A stretch of DNA of 64,000 bases from Ostrinia nubilalis (GCF_963855985.1 NC_087110.1:3029001-3093000); one strand, 5' to 3'. Positions 34,375 through 44,881 are shown, numbered from the stretch's first letter. Notes: a model not told the origin generated them from the letters alone. A program made the numbers and translations.

Positions 34375-34530
34375 TTCCTTCTACCTTTATCAGGTCGTCG
34401 GTCCACCTTGTTGGTAGACATCACACGCTGAGTTTGTGGCCTCCACTCCCGAACCTTATTGCCCTATCAGCCATCGGTTCTGCGTACTATGTGCCCTTAA
34501 CCCATATAAACTCATGGTAAGAACACTGAT
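34375..34530 (-). mobile_element. RTE-type LINE tail, 5' portion
   Basis: ACCTTTATCAGGTCGTCGGT, CCACTCCCGAACCTTATTGC and CTATGTGCCCTTAACCCA. The terminal part (CAT tract to GATTTCCA) is missing. Confidence 0.62.
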
Positions 34531-34962
34531 GATGATGATGGAAATTTCCCCAAAGTATACCCAATGGGTATTAGAGCCTCGTACTTGACACTAACTGGCA
34601 CTAACATAAACTTTACAAAACAATAACAATATGAAAGTTCTCTGAATTGTATTACTATTCTGTCGAGAACGTCCCCGGGCGAAATATATCGCAGTTAACC
34701 CTTAATCGGACAGTTTCAAAATTTCCTTTTCGGACCTTAACACAAAGGAATAGAGTTCAAAATCGTACGATTATTATAAACATTGACTATTGACAATGGT
34801 AATAACACATATCGGATATTGGCGAGTCAAAATACGTTGGTTTGAATGTTTGGTTTGTATTTGCGGAATAATAAAGTAAGTGATACAGAGATGACAGCTA
34901 TATTATTATGTCCCTTGATACTTTTAGGGTTGGTGTACATTACGCAGTCCGACTGAGGTGAC

Positions 34963-35227
34963 ATAGGCAGTCAGTGTCAAATAATTCGTGACATCCAAAG
35001 TAGCCAAAAGATCGCAACTCATCTTTGTTACAATAGGCTGAGTTGCACCACCTAACTGTAACGGTAACTATAACGATAACCGGTGCTTTTCGTATAGAGT
35101 TGGACAGATTTTTGACATTTGTCAAAGTTAAATTGAGATGGTGCAACTCAGCCTTAAAATAAGGTTGTGTTGTCAACTTTTGGCCACTTTGAGTGTCACG
35201 AAATAGGTATTTAATGCTGACTGTACA
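34963..35227. mobile_element. TIR element with CAGTCAGTGTCAAA ends, interrupted by a Harbinger-like MITE
   Basis: The ends CAGTCAGTGTCAAATAATTC and the complement of GAAATAGGTATTTAATGCTG pair imperfectly, followed by paired blocks around GACATCCAAAGTAGCCAAAAG. TA borders the right end (TGACTGTA). A 118-bp insertion occupies the centre (35036-35153). The sister copy at 39164 shows the centre without it. Confidence 0.6.
35036..35153. mobile_element. PIF/Harbinger-like MITE (GGCTGAGTTGCACCA family), nested
   Basis: 118 bp with GGCTGAGTTGCACCA at the left and TGGTGCAACTCAGCC at the right. The flanks are ATA and TTA, a decayed 3-bp duplication. The empty site is visible in the sister element at 39164. 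Confidence 0.8.
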
Positions 35228-35827
35228 ATATGTTAAAATTATTTATGGTGTATAACAAATCAGTTAGAATTTCGTTTAATAGAACAACTTATACAGAGTG
35301 AAATGGAAATCGTTGTTGGCATGCTTTCAAAAAAAGACTCGACATATTCCCCAAACATTATGAGAATACCAATAATTAAACTTTCACATTAATAATATTA
35401 GTAGGACATAGGTGTCTATGGACGACGGTAATCATTTACCATCAAGTGATCCGTCTGCTCGTTTGCCTCCTGTCCCATAAAAAATATACTCCTTACATTC
35501 CCTAAGAACGTTTAATCAAGAAAAAATAATCCAATTTATTATCTTTGCTCAGGAGAATGTTAAAAAAGTGCTGTAAATCAAATTCTTTGCCCGTTCCTAT
35601 TAATTTATGAGCTGACCTTTAATTTTTCAAGACAAAATCCTAACTACAAAGAAGGTGGAGATTATTTTAGGTATTCTCAAAGGTATTACACGTCACTTGG
35701 ATGAGAAAACTTGGCGTTATTTAAAAGAAAAGAATAGGTAGTAATTTTTTAAATGTTCTTACTAGGTCTAGCTCAGTCAGTTCCTGAGGTATGGGAGCGG
35801 CACGGGAGGGGCGATTTTGAGATAATA

Positions 35828-36810
35828 CAGTGTGAGTCACGTTAAAGTGTACATATGAAAATAGATGAAACTAGACCTATTTTTATCGACAAAAAAGAGG
35901 GCAAAAAGTTTTTGAGATTTTTTTTAAATTTTTTATAGAATTTTTTTTCTGCCAATTACTTATTGTAAAGAAAACGTAATAACTTTTAAACTTAGCGGTA
36001 GGTATATCCTGATAAAATAAAAACAGTAATAATTCTAAATAACAGGCAGTACTAAAAAAATGCACAAAAAAGGCCAAAAAATAATAAAAAATGATACTTT
36101 TTGAAAAAAATCTGCTTTTAAATTCGTTTTTTTTTGGTTATTTGATAAATTTCTCCAAAAAATGCCCCTATAACAGGTGGTTTTATTACTTTGTATTATT
36201 CTCTATCGTATTATCTTTGTAAAACCAAAAATCGCATGTCTCTATCCCTATCACAACAACTATCAAAAATTTAACAAAAAGTCTCAAAAATTTTTCGATC
36301 TCTTTTTTGTCGATAAAAATAGGTCTAGTTTTATCTATTTTCATATGTACAGTCGCGGAATGAAAAGGTTCGTCAGTTTTCAAATTGATTCCCTCAACGA
36401 ATCGCGAGCACATATTACCTTTTGAAACTATTTTACAGAATAATCTCGAGTTAGAGAAAATAATCTTTAACTGTTCGTCAGTAAAGTTCAAAATTATTCA
36501 GATCAAAGTTGTTTGACGATTTAACTTGTCAAGAAGATTATTTGATTGAAAAACTAAAACCTTCTTGTTGGTTCAACCTGCCATTATCTATTAAATTAAA
36601 AAAAACTACATTTTGTAACATTTCATTGATGGGATAGAAAAATAAACAAGCAAAACCTTATTCGTTAACAAACGTCATATTTATTTAAATGTTAGCAGCA
36701 CTGTTTCTTGCACGGTTATGTTGGCAGGTTTGACTCTTACAGTACCTAGTGCAAGCGAAAACCGACACTAAGGTGACGAACCTTTTCATTCCGCGACTGT
36801 ACTCACACTG
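35828..36810. mobile_element. TA-flanked MITE with CAGTGTGAGTCACG ends, interrupted
   Basis: Both ends carry TA. The inverted repeats extend about 60 bp (CAGTGTGAGTCACGTTAAAG, then ATAGATGAAACTAGACC). The total is about 530 bp without the nested 450-bp insertion. A full sister copy is at 60189-60685. Open frames here read through AT-rich repeat sequence and are not genes. Confidence 0.8.
36350..36799. mobile_element. 450-bp Tc1/mariner-like MITE nested in another MITE
   Basis: The ends are CAGTCGCGGAATGAAAAGG and its exact complement, with TA on both sides (36348-36349 and 36800-36801). It lies within the 35828-36810 element near that element's right end. About 12 bp of the outer element are missing beside it, by comparison with the outer element's own opposite end. 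Confidence 0.8.
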
Positions 36811-36868
36811 TATTTTATGATGTGATAGAGCGTACAAATTTGATGTCTCGCTAACATTTTACGTAGCA

Positions 36869-37458
36869 ATAATAAAAATACCAACTATTTATCTATTTTT
36901 TTTTCTCTTCTTTTCCTTTGTTCATTTGTCATTTTCATTTTCGTGTAAAATAAAGGTATTTCTATTTTCTATAACAAAAACAATTTTCCATGGCCTCTCA
37001 GACACTGACTGAATTATGGCTGGACCTATTGAATAATTTATTATTTCTATCCTAAATACTATAGTTTTGCTCTGTTGTTACACCTGTCCTGCCTTTTGGA
37101 GTTTTATTTTTACATTTTCATATAAAATGTTGCCAAGACGACACTATAATGATTTACATAGTGAAAAAGCTATCAAATCTAATGTAGAGCCAAGCGTCTA
37201 ACTTTTTTTTTATTTATTTAGACGCGTAAAATCTACACCTTAGTCAAAATTATGTGGCACGGCCGTTTCACTATCGCTATCGTCACATGATGGGCGGCAT
37301 TTTTTTCGCTGTTTTTTTTTCGCTATACAATAGGTAGCTTTTGTAGTGACAAAATCTCATTAGATTTGTCCTGACCATGTTATTGATCGTAAACTTTACA
37401 TAACAACCCTATGTTTCCACAGTAGATACAGCCTTACACAACTTACAAATTCACGTGC
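36869..37458. other. No recognised gene
   Basis: AT-rich with T-runs at 36895-36915 and 37205-37325. Confidence 0.5.
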
Positions 37459-37773
37459 TTGTTACATAAACTTGTCATATTAACAGTATCCCTTGCGGGA
37501 GTCGAAGTCGGGGCCTTCATTATATCCGATTATCCGCCTGTCCCTAGAGGTTTGAGAGGATGGGTAGCGACTGAAGTTTCTAAATCGATGTCAATCAAAC
37601 GTCAAATGTGTCAAGTTCTGCAAAAAACTGATATGATGAGACCAGCCTCTACTTTCTGCTTGCAAGTCATCAATATCATCAAATTGGTTTATAAGTATTG
37701 GGTAAAACGGACTTTTTTTGGTTTCAATATTCACACATTGTGGGACAAAGTAACTCAATTCTTCCCAGTGTGA
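37459..37773 (+). other. Coding-like frame of unknown origin
   Basis: The plus strand is open for about 104 codons, starting from a TTG rather than an ATG. The first 60 residues look protein-like (for example GAFIISDYPPVPRGLRGW) and are richer in GC than the flanks. A possible acceptor ATTAACAG lies at about 37487. The second half is AT-rich and looks like noise. No domain is recognised. It may be an old exon, a transposon remnant or chance. Confidence 0.15.
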
Positions 37774-38574
37774 AAAAGAGAAGAATTCTTATTACATTTT
37801 CATTTGTTAAAATCGTTTTTCTGACCCCTGGGCCACACACATTGCGATAGCATTCGGGCAATGGCGGCGTGAAGTATTGCGAAGTTATGCAAAAAAGCAG
37901 CGAAGTATACGCGAATACTACTGTTTTGTCTATAACCTTTTTTAACTCCAAATCATAGTAGTCTCGATGATAGAATATATCCCAATTTAACTCAGAATTT
38001 CAACAGTCTCGCAGCCAAATCTAATCGAATATTTCAATATTAATATTCTTTAGGACTTTTCAATGTCTATAGACTGAATTAAACAGTAAACGTTAAGGTT
38101 ATATGCAAGGTGCATGTATGTGCAGTGCATATTTCTATGCAATATAATATTTTGTCTAATTCGTCATCTTACAATAAATAAATCTACTTTCTTCGTAATT
38201 TAAGCAAAATTTACCACCCATTGGATTTTTCTTTAATTTAGCCGGCTCACGTAAAACGTAGATCCACAATCATTGCCAAAAAGCTGGAAACATAAACCAG
38301 TCAATTAAGGATTTAATTAGTAAAACCCTACACAATATACCCTCGCCAAATTAACTCGGAAGAAGAAAAAAACAAAAGAACGAAAGGAATTAATGAGTGA
38401 GTCGCAATCAGTGAACAAATGAACGGTTCCTCCAGATTCCAGTTTTAAATTCCAAAGCGATTAGTATTGGAATTGTCATTTACTTTTAGGAACGAAAAAG
38501 GATGTTAAGTTTTTGTTATACATTCGTATCTTGTTCCGTGTTTGAAGAATTGTTAATTTTAGTTGTTGAAGGAG

Positions 38575-38635
38575 AGTTAAAGTCATACTAGGACGTGTAA
38601 AAGAGTTTTTATAAGCATACTTAAAAACACATTTA
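38575..38635 (+). mobile_element. LINE 3' UTR fragment (same family as 2965), weak
   Basis: CATACTAGGACGTGTAAAAG and TTTTTATAAGCATACTTAAA only. Confidence 0.4.
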
Positions 38636-38637
38636 GT

Positions 38638-38785
38638 CGATCGATTCCGATACCGCGTCCGAACGCATGAAGTCGCGAAATTGCGATACTGAATCGATAA
38701 AGTCGCTAAAACGCGCGATTCCGATACCACGTCAGAACGCATGAAGTCACGAAATCACGACTCTGCATTGATAGTCGCAAACTCG
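38638..38785. repeat. Two tandem ~74-bp units
   Basis: Both units carry CGATTCCGATACC(G/A)CGTC, CGCATGAAGTC(G/A)CGAAAT and TAGTCGC-type sequence (about 38640-38713 and 38714-38785), with TCG-rich composition unlike the flanks. The minus-strand frame across them is incidental. Confidence 0.65.
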
Positions 38786-39163
38786 CCGATGCTAAAAGTT
38801 ACATGTCAGCTATGGTCTTTAATGAATACCCATGTAAATTGACCATAACTTATAGTGTAATTTCCCTGCCACATACTCTAGTGTACATAGCGGCATAGAG
38901 TTTGCGTTAATAACTAAAGTAAACACATTGTGCTCATATTACACGTCGGATGTATTTATATGACATACAGAAGTTTCATCATTACAGGTGGGATGAATTT
39001 CAACGTTATCATGCCTCGGGCGAATAAGGGTCTGTTCATACTGTGAAGTACGTGAATGGTTTATTTTATGAAGCCTTATTTAAGAAACTCTGCATTATCC
39101 AATAACTATCTACAAGTAAGTAGCATAGCTTTGTCAGAATATTGGATTGCAATAAACAATTAC

Positions 39164-39815
39164 AGTCGGTGCAATAGTTCGTGACACCCAAAGTGGCCAA
39201 AAAGTATCAACCTTATTCCAATTGTAACAAAGACGAGTTGCAAACTTTTTGGCTACTTTGAGTATCACCACAGAATAATAATAAGTACTACGTACAGAAG
39301 TTTTACTTCGCGAAGGTATTTAAAAAAATGTATGCTCAATGTCATTAACAATATGGTGTAATTTAGCTTGTCTCAAGAGTCAAGCACCATTTTGTTGACA
39401 AACGTCAGTGATCGGCACTGCGCCGAAGCTATAGGGCTGACTTCGGTAAAATGATGTGACGTGAAGTTCCAAACTGCGGAAAATGGCGGAGGAAATACAT
39501 GATTTAGCATGAATTATCATGAATAATATTAACTACTTATTTATCTCTCAGTGTCTTGAGGCAACTTAAAAAAGTACATTCTGTGTTTTTATTATTATTT
39601 AGGCAGTTAAATACTGCACAGTATTTAGTACACCATTTTCTTTATTATCTTCCATCATACACAAGAATACGCGAGCGTGAGTCAATGTTCGCTCGTATGT
39701 GAGGCCTTGTCGAATAGTATCCTGTAGGTGGGCCATCGTGCGTGTTTTGTTTTCGATGTAAACTCGCGGAGATGAACAGGCCTGGTATCACGAACTACTC
39801 GTATTTGACACTGAA
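39164..39815. mobile_element. TIR element with CAGTCGGTGCAATA ends, interrupted by hAT-like copy A
   Basis: It is the same family as 34963-35227. The arms pair around GTGACACCCAAAGTGGCC and GGCTACTTTGAGTATCAC, and the centre (ATTCCAATTGTAACAAAG) is continuous here. The 515-bp hAT-like element interrupts the right arm. Without it the element would be about 135-140 bp. Confidence 0.6.
39270..39784 (-). mobile_element. 515-bp non-autonomous hAT-like element, copy A
   Basis: On its own strand it starts CAGGCCTGTTCATC and ends TTATTATTATTCTGT. It is flanked by GTATCACC (39262-39269) and GTATCACG (39785-39792), an 8-bp target duplication with one change. It is inserted in a small TIR element whose sister copy at 34963 lacks it. 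No long frame is present. Terminal inverted repeats are weak, so assignment to hAT rests mainly on the 8-bp duplication. Confidence 0.75.
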
Positions 39816-39879
39816 TGTAAGTACCTACTAGTATTTTTTTCAAAAAACAGAAGACTGTGTCCCAGTCACCGTCTGTTAA

Positions 39880-40118
39880 AGTCTGAAATGGAAGATTTAA
39901 ACCTTTTGTTTCAGATTCAACTCTGCATTACCTCAAGGTTAACTAGTAGAGAATCACACATCACGAAATCTCAGAAACTAAAAGTGCTAGGAGTCTCAAA
40001 TTTTGCATGGGGGTTCCTTTTAGAACGTAGGTGCTCACTAAGACGGGACTTAGCAAAATTTAACTGCTAAGGGGGTCAAACGGGGTTCACGCGTACGAAG
40101 TCGCTGGCGGCCGCTAGT
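39880..40118 (+). mobile_element. Helitron-like 3' end
   Basis: It contains AGAATCACACATCACGAAAT and AGTGCTAGGAGTCTCAAATT, and ends ACGCGTACGAAGTCGCTGG, then CGGCCGCTAGT. The GCGGCCGCTAGT end is shared by a common lepidopteran Helitron-like family. Confidence 0.6.
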
Positions 40119-40155
40119 AGGTACAACTTATTTGTAGCTATAAATGTAAGGTGAC

Positions 40156-40907
40156 AAAGAAGAACGGTCATCTGTGACCCAGGCCCGACAGAAACGAGAC
40201 ATACCTCAGTTTTTTTGTCATGTCTTAATTAGTTAAATTATATATTTTTTATTTTCGAAATCTATGTATAACACCAAAATATTACCCTTTGTTTTTGTTC
40301 AGGCGTTATACAAAAACTAATACAAAATACATATAAATTTATCACCAAAATTGGTAAATGTATGTACCTAAATGTCTATTACAGCTGCTATGGAATGTAT
40401 CTAGGTGACCTCGAGATACAGCCGGATTATACAGGATGGAAACGAAAAGTTACAAAATCCAAAAATTCAATGTTACCAGCTTCCATAATCTGTAACCTAT
40501 TATTGGTACCATTTGAAAGAGCTCGTGAAGCACTTTCAGAATCAGTAACTAGTTTTTCGATATCTTGTATAGTTTAGAAATAATCGAGTGAGATCACTTA
40601 TTGTTTCATATGTATAACCAACCTGTATAAACCGTCTGTATCTCCAGGTCACCTAGATACATTCCATAGCAGCTGTAAAAGACATTTAGGTACATACATT
40701 TACCAATTTTGGTGATAAATAGGCATTTTGTATTAGTTTTTGTATAACGCCTGAACAAAAACAAAGGGTAATATTTTGGTGTTATACATAGATTTCGAAT
40801 ATGAAAAATATATAATTTAACTAATTAAGACATGACAAAAAAACTGAGGTATGTCTCGTTTCTGTCGGGTCTGGGTTTTTTTTGTATGGGGCGTGACCGT
40901 TCTTCTT
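40156..40907. mobile_element. 752-bp foldback element
   Basis: The left arm 40156-40437 and right arm 40620-40907 are inverted copies with few differences (for example ATCTAGGTGACC with GGTCACCTAGAT, and CAGGCGTTATACAAAAACTA with its complement). The spacer of ~180 bp contains no recognised gene. The outer ends are AAGAAGAACGGTCA and TGACCGTTCTTCTT. The right arm keeps a piece (GTATGGGGCG) that the left has lost. Confidence 0.75.
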
Positions 40908-41085
40908 AAGGAGAATAAGGATGTGTTCCGTTTTAGCACTATACAGCTCTACACTCACCAGTGAGAGCACTGAGAAGCAGCAAGCAGTTATAATGAAACA
41001 CACCCAGAGTTTCTTGTGCCACTTATTTCCACCACCATCCGTTATGTTGGGACTTCTTTATTTGGGACTTGTATAGGACTGAGTT

Positions 41086-41177
41086 GCACCATCTTAGTTA
41101 AAAATCTGTCAAACACCGTACAAAAAACACCGGTTATTGTTGCAGTTACAGTTAAAGCAAATTGGCGCAATTCAGCC
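41086..41177. mobile_element. PIF/Harbinger-like MITE, internally shortened
   Basis: About 92 bp with ends GGACTGAGTTGCACCATC and GGCGCAATTCAGCC. TAA follows the right end and ATA precedes the left. Confidence 0.72.
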
Positions 41178-41640
41178 TAAGTGCTCCAAAAAGGGCTTAC
41201 ATACTATTCGTAATAAATAATATAATCTGACATTACAATTGATTTTATTGCCGTATGTGTGAAGTGCTCTTAACCTACAATCTCTATTTCGCTTTGTAAT
41301 AAGTATCATGTTTCTAAATTAATGAACTAATTTCGTTGTACATTGATTGTTGGATTCAGTGGTTTAGAGTTACGTAAATCTAATATAACCTGTCTAATTT
41401 GTTATTATATCCAATTTGGAGAATATATCGAATTTCCAACTCCCTAAAATGGTTTGTGTTCTCAGAAATTATGAAGTTCGGAGTTAATTTAATATAAGCA
41501 ACTTGTCTGGATGTGGAAGACTCCACGTGGAATACCTTACATTCTTAGTAATCATTTGAAACATTTTCAAACCACCAATGAGTTTAAATTCTAGGTTTTA
41601 GTTTCGGTTTCACCGTAGGCTCTGATTAAATAAATACTAA

Positions 41641-41786
41641 CGCCCGTATTCACAAACGGTCCTTGCTTAAGTGAAGCAGCAAAACGAACGCACAGCATTA
41701 AATAGAGCTCTGTAATTGGTTCGTGTGTCACTCTGTGCATCCACGCGCACTGTGAGACCTCATAGTAACGTTTGTGAATATGGGCG
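41641..41786. mobile_element. MITE with CGCCCGTATTCACAAA ends, copy 3
   Basis: 146 bp with TAA on both sides (41638-41640 and 41787-41789). This copy fixes the 3-bp duplication and suggests a PIF/Harbinger origin. Confidence 0.82.
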
Positions 41787-42264
41787 TAAGTTTTGACACT
41801 AAAACGTCGTATATCGGTGTCTGCGGGCAAGCAGACCTCAAGTCGGAAATTATACATATTTAAAGGTATTAAAAAACATCACATTTGTAGAAAATTTCAG
41901 GATAACACAATACGCTTTTCAGATATCTTCACCTGTCACTGGGAGACTGGTAAGTAGTTAACAGCTCACGTGATAGACCTCTGTTATGCCACATTTTGTC
42001 CATGGTCCATTCTTAGAATGATCATACCTTATCAGTCAAGAAAGTCAAGGTCATAATTCAAATTTCTCTTCAATTCTTATTTACTAAGGCCCGATTCGAC
42101 CGAACTTTTATCCGAGAATAACTCCTGGTATAGCTGGGACATTGACAGTTTCAGTAGTCGTAATGTCGACTAACTGACGATTTATTCTGAGACTAATATT
42201 TACTCTTGTTTAGTCGAATCCACTCTAAGACAGCTATCCTCTGGGACTAATCATTCAACAAATA

Positions 42265-42325
42265 CTGGTTGGGTTTCAGAGACCACCAAGCGGTAAATCC
42301 CGGCTACACAGGAGTTGCAGTGTCA
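42265..42325 (+). repeat. Interspersed repeat fragment (second copy)
   Basis: TACTGGTTGGGTTTCAGAGA and AAATCCCGGCTACACAGGAG. It is shorter than the 6730 copy. Confidence 0.5.
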
Positions 42326-42650
42326 AAACAAGGAATTATTTTACTTATTTTCCGAATGGTTAATACAGTCTGATTTACCCAACTCCCAACAATACAAATT
42401 TTTAAACTTCCCACAAACAAACGCTGCATAATCCAAACGCGTTCATTCACTCGCGTGTCCATTCACTCGCTCGTTCACTCGTTCATTTCGTACGGCGACA
42501 ATGCCGCGCTGTGCTATTCATTTAAAATGCAGTAATGAATGCCATTGTTTTAGTCAAAGGAGCGCCCAAAATACGAATTTGTGTGGATTTTCGACGGTAC
42601 AGTCTGTAAAGGTCACTTTAAACTGACAATGAACCATTTTAAGTTACTTT

Positions 42651-42892
42651 AAGGGTTCCGTACTTCAAAAGGACAAACGGAACCCAGAGGATCACTTTGT
42701 AAAATCAAACTTTCGCTGGATTTCCTGGAATAAGTTGCTTTTAGCAATACGTTCATTTCAGCCTCTGGACAAAGACATCCCCCAAGGATGTTTGCATGCC
42801 AGCTTCTGATGGACTGTGAGGACATTTTAATATTGTAAGAACTTGTAGACCACTTTTCACGCAAATAAACTGATTTGATTTGATTTGGATTT
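42651..42892 (+). mobile_element. LINE 3' UTR with (TGATT)n tail
   Basis: GGGTTCCGTACTTCAAAAGG (a string widespread in arthropod repeats) opens it. CTCTGGACAAAGACATCCCC and ACGCAAATAAACTGATTTGA end it with the poly(A) signal and TGATT repeats. The 93-codon minus-strand frame is antisense. Confidence 0.5.
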
Positions 42893-43080
42893 TCACAACG
42901 ACTTTTCCTGCGCTGCTCGCATCCAGGCACTTCCCGCGACCTTCACCAGATCATCGGTCCACCTAGTGGAAGGCCTGCCGACACAACGTCTTCTGGCTCC
43001 TGGTCGCCACTCGTGAACTTCTCTGCCCCAACGACCATCAGCTCTACGAGCTATGTGCCACGCCCACTGCAACTTAAGAT
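42893..43080 (-). mobile_element. RTE-type LINE tail, left half of an inverted pair
   Basis: CGACTTTTCCTGCGCTGCTC, CCTTCACCAGATCATCGGTC, AAGGCCTGCCGACACAACGT and CGTGAACTTCTCTGCCCCAA, all complementary to the tail. Confidence 0.7.
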
Positions 43081-43192
43081 TGGTGAAGGTCTGGCGAAGG
43101 TCGTGGGCACAATCTAGATGTAAGCAGTACAGGACCAGTCGTTATGGAAATCCTTGGGGAAGGCCTTTGTCCAGCAGTGGACGTCATTGTCA
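43080..43192 (+). mobile_element. RTE-type LINE tail, right half of an inverted pair
   Basis: GTGAAGGTCTGGCGAAGGTC, GTCGTTATGGAAATCCTTGG and TTTGTCCAGCAGTGGACGTC. It lies head to head with 42893-43080. Confidence 0.68.
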
Positions 43193-43662
43193 CCAACGAA
43201 CTTTAAAGCTGTTCAACTAACTCCACGGAAATCTTTAATCAATGTTATTCGGCTTCTAGCAGACTTAAGACTTAAGCCTTCCATTGACTTCAGAAAGTCC
43301 TTTGAAATATCTATTAATATCTTCAAACAAACTCGAGTCAATCATAGCAGATGTGATATGATTGATAACTATGATCAAAGGCTTCAAAGAGTTCAATTAG
43401 ATGTCAGATACCATAGTGATATTAACATTAATTAATTTTCAGATACGTAAGTATCAAGTACATAATTACTGTTTAATAAAATTAAGCAATATTATTTCCT
43501 CGGTTAATGAAGTGTTGAGGGTGCTTAATTTTGAATTTAATTGCATGAAATGAAGGAATATTTTCCGAAAATATTCGTTTTAGTATTGTTTTACTATGTA
43601 GGTAATTTGTTTTACTACCATCTACATACATTTTTAGTTTCAATTATAAATCTATTACTTAC

Positions 43663-43730
43663 TTGAGTCAACCAATAGCGCCGCGACGAAAAGTATGACG
43701 AAATTCATCATGGAGAGCGTCCACTTGCGA
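43663..43730 (-). CDS. Internal exon with start codon and signal peptide (secreted or membrane protein, first coding exon)
   Basis: On the minus strand a pyrimidine-rich tract ending in TTTTTTGTTTCAG precedes the exon and a consensus donor GTAAGT (43662-43657) follows it. The 68-nt exon has a short 5' leader and two adjacent ATG codons (43711 and 43708). It then reads MMNFVILFVAALLVDS plus one base of the next codon, so the intron is phase 1. The translation has the form of a signal peptide: a short start, a hydrophobic core FVILFVAALLV, and small polar residues near the expected cleavage region. Because an acceptor precedes it, there must be a non-coding 5' exon at higher coordinates, and the mature protein lies in exons at lower coordinates or outside the window. 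The composition is richer in GC than the surroundings. The protein family cannot be told from 16 residues. This is the best-supported host gene piece here. It would be refuted by absence from RNA-seq. Confidence 0.62.
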
Positions 43731-43784
43731 CTGAAACAAAAAACATTAAATTAACTATACTGTCTATACTTCTATGCTAATATA

Positions 43785-44304
43785 CTCAACATCAAATAAA
43801 CCGCGCGACGCGACGCGAACTTTAACGATTTTCTTCTGACACAATTATGGTACCCCAACAATATTGGTGTTATTTGAAAGCCCAATAAATATCCTTAAAG
43901 AAAAACACATTTAATTTCTTAATAAATGATTAACATATACCATAAATGTGACTTGAAAAAATACCTCACTTTGGGCCCATCTATGGGATCAATTAGACCA
44001 ATTTTTATGGTTTTAAAACCAAATGATGATTTCACGTGTCCTCTTTAACCGATGGATATCAATTAAACCCAACTTAACAGTTTTATAGCCATAAAAGTTG
44101 GCTCTAGCGTAACTACCTATTTTTTGAAGAAGTGACTCTGGATCCTTCTAGACACATTTTTGGGGTAAAAACCTTTCCTTTAATGAAATGAAGGTTAGAC
44201 TTAGAACTAGGCTTTTAAATGGTACCAATATTGGTGGGAAGTGGGGATGCATACGTTTGAAAATGCTTGTCGCGGGAGGTGCGATTTATTTGACGTCGAG
44301 TGTA
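43785..44304. mobile_element. ~520-bp MITE with CATCAAATAAACCGCG ends
   Basis: The left end ACTCAACATCAAATAAACCG pairs imperfectly with the complement of GCGATTTATTTGACGTCGAG. Inner paired blocks include TACCCCAACAATATTGGTGT against ATGGTACCAATATTGGTGGG. It lies about 55 bp upstream of the 43663-43730 exon, in its preceding intron. Confidence 0.62.
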
Positions 44305-44309
44305 TTATA

Positions 44310-44487
44310 AATGCGAAAGTAACTCTGTCTGTCTGTCTGTCACGCTTTCACGCCTAAACCACTGAAGCAATTTTGAACGAACATAGGATACTTTTTATCC
44401 CGGTTTTTGAAACAGGGACGCGCGCGATATGGTTTTTCTGTGACAGACAAAATTCTACGCGGGCGAAGCCGCGGGCGGAAAGTAAGT
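44310..44487 (+). mobile_element. Lep1-type Helitron-like element
   Basis: TTATAAATGCGAAAGTAACT, then a CTGT run, then ATCCCGGTTTTTGAAACAGG, ending GCGGGCGGAAAGTAAGT. The terminal CTAGT is altered to TAAGT. It directly follows the 43785-44304 MITE. Confidence 0.73.
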
Positions 44488-44599
44488 AAAATAATAATAA
44501 TGTAAGACCTCTGTGTATGAATATAACTAAATAGATATTGGGGGTCTCTTAGACGGTAATTGTGTAGTTTAACGTTACTACAAGAACTATTTGTAATTA

Positions 44600-44670
44600 A
44601 TAAACCGCTATTTTTTAACCGAATTCAACAAAAGGAGACGGAGGTTCTCAATTTGATATGTTTTTTCACC
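44600..44670 (-). mobile_element. Fragment of the ACCGACTTC-ended element
   Basis: TTTAACCGAATTCAACAAAA is followed by GGAGGTTCTCAATTTG, the decayed complement of the end at 4050-4094. Confidence 0.55.
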
Positions 44671-44881
44671 TTACAACCATATTGTGGCTATAGCGAAACA
44701 GCCATGCCACATATTTAAAATAAGGTGTAGAGATTGTAAAGTTAGGGGGAGTAGAGTTTTTTTTTTTTTTTTTTTAATGGCAACCAAACCTCTCTGGGAG
44801 GTTTATTTCTGCCAATGTCGAGTGAAAATTGACATAGTTATCAATAGAACGTGGGTGTTTCAGTTCTATTGATTTTTCATG

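Larger units (their letters stand above)
35785..36868 (+). mobile_element. Copy of the GGGAGCGGCACGGG element lacking the inner unit, split by nested MITEs
   Basis: The left part (35785-35827) matches the left of the element at 29271 (GAGGTATGGGAGCGGCACGG). After the nested MITEs the sequence resumes at 36811 with a match to its GTGACAGAGCATAAAAATCTG segment and then to its GTGTCGCTGACGTTTAACGT segment. The CCCCCTAGACAAA inner unit found in the other two copies is absent, so this is an unfilled form. Confidence 0.55.

Noticed and set aside
36177..36491. Frames of 82 and 101 codons on opposite strands
   Set aside because: They span the junction of two nested MITEs; the sequence is repeat DNA.
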